Assembly (NCBI RefSeq): GCF_024323335.1
Contig: NC_066581.1
Coordinates: 344,722,399-344,786,398 of the forward strand
Length of the DNA: 64,000 nucleotides
Direction: 5' to 3'
Origin: Lathyrus oleraceus
Lineage: Eukaryota; Streptophyta; Magnoliopsida; Fabales; Fabaceae
The number at the start of each line of letters is the position of its first letter. Within the stretch, counting starts at the first letter, position 1. A model generated the notes under the pieces. That model saw only the letters and a list, made by a program, of their open reading frames with translations, was not told where the DNA came from and searched no databases. This document shows positions 58,565-64,000 of the stretch, one piece after another. The translations under genes and the position numbers were made by a program.

Positions 58565-61500
58565 TTAATCTATAAATTTAGGAGACAATACGTCTAAGTG
58601 CAGGACTTGCGAGTCTTCATTGTTTTCATCATAGTGATAATGTTTCAGACGCTGCCCGTTTACGATAAATGCTTCAATAGATTTTCCCTTAATTTCCACA
58701 GCCCCACTAGGAAAGACATCAGTGACTTGGAAAGGGCCTGACCATCTAGAGGTAGTTTTCCTGGGAATAACTTAAGTCTAGAGTTAAACAATAGGACTAC
58801 ATCGCCTTGTTTGAAAGTTTTCCTTGATATGCGTTTATCATGCCATTTTTTCGTTCTTTCTTTGTAGATTCTGGCATTTTCGTATGCGTCTTGTCTAAGT
58901 TCCTCTAATTCGTTTATATCAAGGATTCGCTTTTCATCGGCGGCCTTATAGTTTAAATTTAAATTTTTAATATCCCAATAGGCCTTATGTTCTAACTCTA
59001 CCGGGAGGTGGCAAGATTTACCATAAATAAGCCTAAATGGGGTTGTTCCTATGGGAGTTTTGTAAGCGGTTCGATATGCCCATAAAGCTTCGGGTAATTT
59101 TGATGACCAGTCTTTCCTCGAGGTGGCGACTGTTTTTTCCAATATCTGTTTAATTTCTCTGTTAGACACTTCCACTTGTCCACTGGTTTGAGGATGGTAA
59201 GATGTCGCTACTCGATGTTTTACACCATACTTAAACAATAATTTTTCGAGTATCCTAGATATGAAATGCGATCCACCGTCACTGACTACTATTCTTGGGA
59301 CACCAAATCTTGGAAAGATTATATTCTTAAAGAGTTTAATTACTACTCGTGTGTCGTTTGTTGGAGAAGCTATAGCTTCAATCCATTTTGATACGTAGTC
59401 AACCGCTACGAGTATGTACTTGTTACAGAAAGAAGGTGGAAAAGGTCCCATGAAATCTATTCCCCACACGTCGAAAATTTCTACTTCCAAAATGCCTTTT
59501 TGTGGCATCTCGTCACGTCTAGATATGTTTCCTGTGCGTTGACACCTATCGCATTTCTTGACAGCGGCATGCACATCCTTCCATATGTTTGGCCAATAAA
59601 GACCGGCTTGTAGGATTTTAGAGCAGGTCTTGGATGTACTTGCGTGTCCACCATAAGGAGCGAAATGACAATGTTGGATTATACTTTCTATCTCTTCTTC
59701 AGGTATACAACGACGGAAAATACCATCGGGGCCTCTTTTGAAAAGTAAAGGGTCATCCCAGTAATAATGTTTTATGTCATGGAAGAATCGTTTCTTTTGT
59801 TGGTAGGCTAAATCAATTGGAACTACTCCGGCGGCTAAATAATTGACAAAATCAGCGTACCATGGTGTAACGCATATAGCCAAGGTGGTCTCTACCTGTT
59901 CATCAGCTCTATTTTCTTCCAAATTAGCTATAAGTTTATCGTACGAGAAATCATCATTGATCGATGTTCTTTCCGGTTCCAGGTTTTCAAGTCTAGAAAG
60001 GTGATATGCTACTACGTTTTCAGTTCCTTTTTTATCTTTGATTTCCAAATCAAATTCTTGTAGCAACAAGATCCACCTTAGGAGTCTAGGTTTAGCGTCC
60101 TTTTTTGTTAAGAGGTACTTAATGGCAGCGTGATCAGTGTAAACGATTATTTTAGCTCCGACCAAGTAGGAACGAAATTTATCTAGTGCAAATACTACTG
60201 CTAAAAGTTCTTTCTCGGTCGTGGCATAATTCATTTGCGCTTCATCTAGGGTTCTACTTGCATAATATATGACGTGAAGTTTTTTATCCTTTCTTTGTCC
60301 TAAAACAGCGCCTACGGCGTAGTCACTTGCGTCACACATTATTTCGAATGGTTCATTCCAATCCAGAGTCTGCATTATGGGCGCGGAGATCAATGCTTGT
60401 TTAAGTGTTTGAAATGCTTCTAAACATTTATTGTCGAAGGTGAATTCAGCGTCTTTCATTAATAATCCGGTTAAAGGTTTAGTTATTTTAGAGAAATCTT
60501 TAATGAATCGTCGGTAGAAACCGGCATGTCCTAAGAAGCTTCGTACTTCTCTCACAGTTTTTGAAGGTTGAAGGTTTTCGATTACTTCTATTTTGGTTTT
60601 GTCTACTTCAATTCCTCTATTTGATATGATGTGTCCTAAAACAATTCCTTCTTGTACCATAAAGTGACATTTTTCCCAATTATATACTAAGTTTACTTTT
60701 ACACATCGTTCTAGAACTCTTTCTAGGTTTTTAAGACATTCTTCGAAACTTTGCCCGCATACGGAAAAGTCATCCATAAAGACTTCCATGATGTTTTCGA
60801 GAAAATCGGCGAATATTGCCATCATGCACCTTTGGAAGGTTGCAGGAGCATTGCACAAGCCAAACGGCATTCGTCGATAAGCGAAGGTACCAAAAGGACA
60901 TGTGAACGTTGTCTTTTCTTGGTCATCAGGATGAATTGGTATTTGAAAGAAGCCTGAGTAACCGTCCAGATAGCAGAAATGAGAATGCTTGGCTAATCGT
61001 TCTAACATCTGGTCTATGAATGGTAAAGGAAAATGATCTTTTCGGGTTGCTTTGTTTAGCTTCCTATAGTCAATGCATATTCTCCATCCCGATTTGATTT
61101 GTTTGGTTATAGTTTCTCCTTTTTCATTTTCGATCACGATTATACCCCCTTTCTTTGGTACTACGTGTACAGAGCTAACCCATTTGCTATCAGATATAGG
61201 ATACATGATACCTGCCTCTAATAACTTCGTTACTTCCTTCTTCACTACCTCACTCAGGATCGGGTTTAGTCTCCTCTGATGTTCCCTAGAAGTTTTACAG
61301 TCTTCTTCTAGCATGATGCGGTGCATACAAATAGAAGGACTTATCCCTTTAAGATCGGTGATGTTGTATCCTAGTGCGGTTGAATATTTTCTTAAGATAT
61401 GTAGGAGTTTTTCGGTTTCGAGTTTTCCTAGGTCTGCATTGACTATCACTGGTCGTTCAAGTTCTAAGTCTAGGAATTCATATCTCAGATTTTTGGGAAG

Positions 61501-62568
61501 TGTTTTCAGGTCGAGGGTTGGTTTCTTGAGGCATTGCGTAGGATCCGATGTTATTGCTAAACATTGGTTCAGTCTGTCTTCTACACGATAGTCAGACAAT
61601 TTGTCATTTTCTAATTCTGTTTCTTTTATGCATTCATCAATGATATCCATGAAGTAACATGTGTCATCTATTGCAGGTGCTTTCAAAAATTTAGAAAGAA
61701 TAAACTCAATTTTCTCTTCTCCTACTTCGAAAGTGAGTCGTCCTCGTTTTACGTCTATGATGGCACCGGCGGTTGCTAAGAATGGTCTTCCCAATATAAT
61801 GGGGGTAACTTCATCTTCTCTTATGTCCATAATTATAAAATCGGTTGGGATGTAGAATTGACCTATGCGCACGGGAACGTTTTCAAGAATTCCTACAAGA
61901 TATCTAACGGAATGATCTGCTAATTGCACAGACATTTTAGTTGGTCTTAATTCTCCCATTTCCAGTCTCTTGCATATGGACAAGGGCATAACACTAATAC
62001 CGGCTCCTAAATCGCATAGAGCTTTGTCTATGACAAATTTTCCTATGTGACAGGGTATAGAGAAACTACCAGGGTCTTTAAGTTTAGGAGGCATATTTTG
62101 GATTATCGCGCTGCACTCAGCAGTGAGTGTAACGGTTTCGCTATCTTCAAGTTTCCTTTTATTAGAAAGAATTTCTTTTAAGAACTTAGCATATGAGGGT
62201 ATCTGTGTAATAACTTCTGTAAAAGGAATGGTGATGTTTAATTGTTTCAGTAGGTCAACAAATTTTTTAAATTGGCTCGCGTCTTTGGTTTTAATAAGCC
62301 TTTGAGGATAAGGGATAGGTGGTTTGTAAGGTGGCGGAGGTACATAAGGTTCTTTCTTTTCTACGGTTTCCTTATTACACTCTTCCTTTTCCTTAGGTTT
62401 ACTTTCTTCCTCAGTTGTCTTTTTAGAGTTTTGGTTCTCAATCCTTTGGTCAGATGGTCCTTCTACCTCTGTTCCACTTCTTAATATAATTGCATGAGCG
62501 TGGCTTTTCGGGTTAGGTTGGGGCTGTCCAGGAAATGTACCAGTTGGGGCAGCAGTAGGCGCTTGTTG
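58565..62568 (-). pseudogene. Athila-like pol of copy 2 (protease, RT, RNase H, integrase), one frameshift
   Basis: Open in one frame from 62568 to 58660. The protease has [20 protein letters not shown] and [12 protein letters not shown]. Reverse transcriptase: [32 protein letters not shown] and catalytic FMDDF. RNase H has [13 protein letters not shown] and [10 protein letters not shown]. In integrase the catalytic D, D and E are in [15 protein letters not shown] and [10 protein letters not shown]. Compared with copy 1, one base is missing at about 58746-58755, after LFPGKL. The last ~60 residues are therefore read in another frame, down to a stop near 58565; only the terminal module is affected. 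RNase H also has AYHLSRL where copy 1 has ADHLSRL, losing a conserved Asp. An upstream in-frame TAA at 62569 separates it from gag. Confidence 0.92.
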
Positions 62569-63966
62569 TTAAGCTACTTGCGAGATTTGTGTTTCCAGCA
62601 TTTTGTTATGGGTATCCAGGGCATCTACTTTACTTGCTAGTTGTTTAATCTGTTCGTTAGTGTGTACATTCTGGTTTAAAAACTCTTTACTGGTTTGCTG
62701 TTGAGAAGCTATGAAGTTCTCCATCATGATTTCCAAGTTGGATTTCCTAGGAACGTTATTGTTAGGTGTAGATGGGGTCGGCTTTTGATATCCAAGAGGT
62801 ATAGTTGGGGCTTGACTGGGAGCTTGACCTGGTGCGTATAAAGCATTATTACTTTTATATGAAAAATTAGGATGGTTCTTCCAGTTTGGGTTATAGGTAT
62901 GCGAGTAGGGATTTCCTTGAGCATAGTTCACTTGCTCTGCTTGGATTCCTGTTAGGAGTTGACAATCTGTAGGAGTGTGACCTTGGATTCCACAGACTTC
63001 GCAATTTTGAGTTACGGCAACCACGGTGGCTGGAGGTGATACATTTAAACTTTCGATTTTCTGGGCAAGAGCATCCACTTTTGCATTAACATGATCAAGG
63101 CTACTTATCTCGTACATGCCCCCTTTTGTTTGAGGTTTTTCTACCATTGTTCGGTCGCTTCCCCACTGATAATGATTTTGGGCCATGCTCTCAATAAGTT
63201 GATAAGCGTCAGCGTAAGGTTTATCCATAAGCGCACCACTGGCGGCGGCGTCTATTGTTAACCTTGTGTTGTACAAGAGACCATTATAGAAGGTATGAAT
63301 TACTAACCAGTCCTCTAAACCATGGTGTGGACAAAGTCTCATCATGTCTTTGTATCTTTCCCATGCTTCGAAAAGAGACTCGTTATCTTTCTGTCTAAAT
63401 CCATTTATCTGGGCTCTCAACATAGCTGTTTTGCTTGGAGGAAAATATCGGGCAAGAAAGACTTTCTTCAACTCATTCTATGTGGTGACTGAGTTGGAAG
63501 GAAGAGGCTAAAGCCATCTTCTAGCTTTATCCCTTAACGAGAAAGGAAAGAGACGAAGTCGAATTGCCTTTGAAGTGACACCATTAACTTTAACAGTATC
63601 AGCGTATTGGACAAATACGGATAAATGAAGGTTTGGATCCTCGGTAGGATTTCCAGAAAATTGGTTCTGTTGCACTGCCTGCAACAGCGAAGGTTTAAGT
63701 TCAAAGTTGTTTGCTTCGATTGCGGGTGGAGCAATACTCAAATGCGGCTCATCTTGCGATGGAGCGGCGTAATCTCGAAGAGCACGAGCTGGTTCTGCCA
63801 TCTCGGGTATCGGTGAAGGAAGGAGATTTTTGAGATCAGGAATTTCGATTGGAGGAAGATTGTTTGCAGCACGATACTCCCGAATTCGTCGTAAGACTCG
63901 GAGATATCGTTCAACGTCGTTGATTCGTAAGTAGTACGGTTCGCCTTGTGAGCGAGTGTGTGGCAT
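62569..63966 (-). pseudogene. Athila-like gag of copy 2, nonsense-interrupted
   Basis: Starts MPHTRSQGEPYYLRIN at 63966; the frame is shared with pol. In-frame TAG codons at 63508-63510 and 63478-63480 break the gag domain (DKARRWL, stop, PLPSNSVTT, stop, NELKKVFLARYFPPSK). The domain continues with MLRAQINGFRQKDNESLFEAW. A CCHC knuckle CEVCGIQGHTPTDC lies near 62990, then a Gln/Pro-rich part with a helical ending (ALDTHNKMLETQISQVA) and a TAA at 62569-62571. All three stops can arise by single C-to-T or G-to-A changes from CAG, TGG and CAA. Gag and pol form one continuous frame otherwise. Confidence 0.88.
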
Positions 63967-64000
63967 ACAAATCAACGAAAGACAAGGAAAAATAGAAAAT

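Overview
The window comes from a large, repeat-rich plant genome, most likely a legume of the vetch/pea group (Fabeae). This rests on Athila-like and Ogre/Tat-like Ty3-gypsy elements nested in Ty1-copia remains, a legume-lectin-type gene, a plant-type RNA polymerase subunit 12 and plant splice signals. The species itself cannot be fixed from the sequence. No bacterial operon, CRISPR array or rRNA gene is present.

Left block (1-28.8 kb): the 3' part of a + strand Athila-like element (pol end, two related 3' ORFs, 3' LTR to 8412) abuts a decayed Ty1-copia element on the minus strand. That copia element is split by a complete minus-strand Ogre/Tat-like element (9148-20963) with near-identical ~2.1-kb LTRs, target duplication GGAAC, an intact 1011-codon gag-protease ORF, and a pol reduced by deletions. 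Copia remains, a long (AC)n(AT)n tract and a 2171-bp solo LTR (26659-28829, target duplication ACATG) follow.

Gene island (about 28.8-44 kb): LINE debris, then three host genes. These are a single-exon membrane-anchored legume-lectin-domain protein without a kinase (+, 32178-33269), the 51-residue RNA polymerase subunit RPB12/NRPB12 (-, 35817-35972, with a 5'-UTR intron), and a seven-exon SSUH2-like cysteine-rich protein of 429 residues (-, 41538-43957). A 2603-bp MULE with a perfect 9-bp target duplication sits just upstream of the RPB12 promoter. A 688-bp tandem duplication lies before the SSUH2-like gene.

Right block (44-64 kb): a LINE interrupted by about 2 kb of other DNA, gypsy RT and gag remnants, and a second Athila-like element on the minus strand (51968 to beyond the window). 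It has the same plan as the first: gag-pol, ORF A, ORF B, 3' UTR, LTR.

Main observation: unrelated retroelements here carry non-coding arrays of short palindromes or hairpins in which a constant core is flanked by arms that differ between units yet stay complementary. They occur (i) as TGACG-NN-CGTCA clusters in the Athila LTR and again before ORF B, each followed by a TATAAATA box, which suggests a second internal promoter; (ii) as a hairpin-plus-purine-tract module present twice per Athila element; and (iii) as two hairpin arrays in the 3' UTR of the Ogre-like element.
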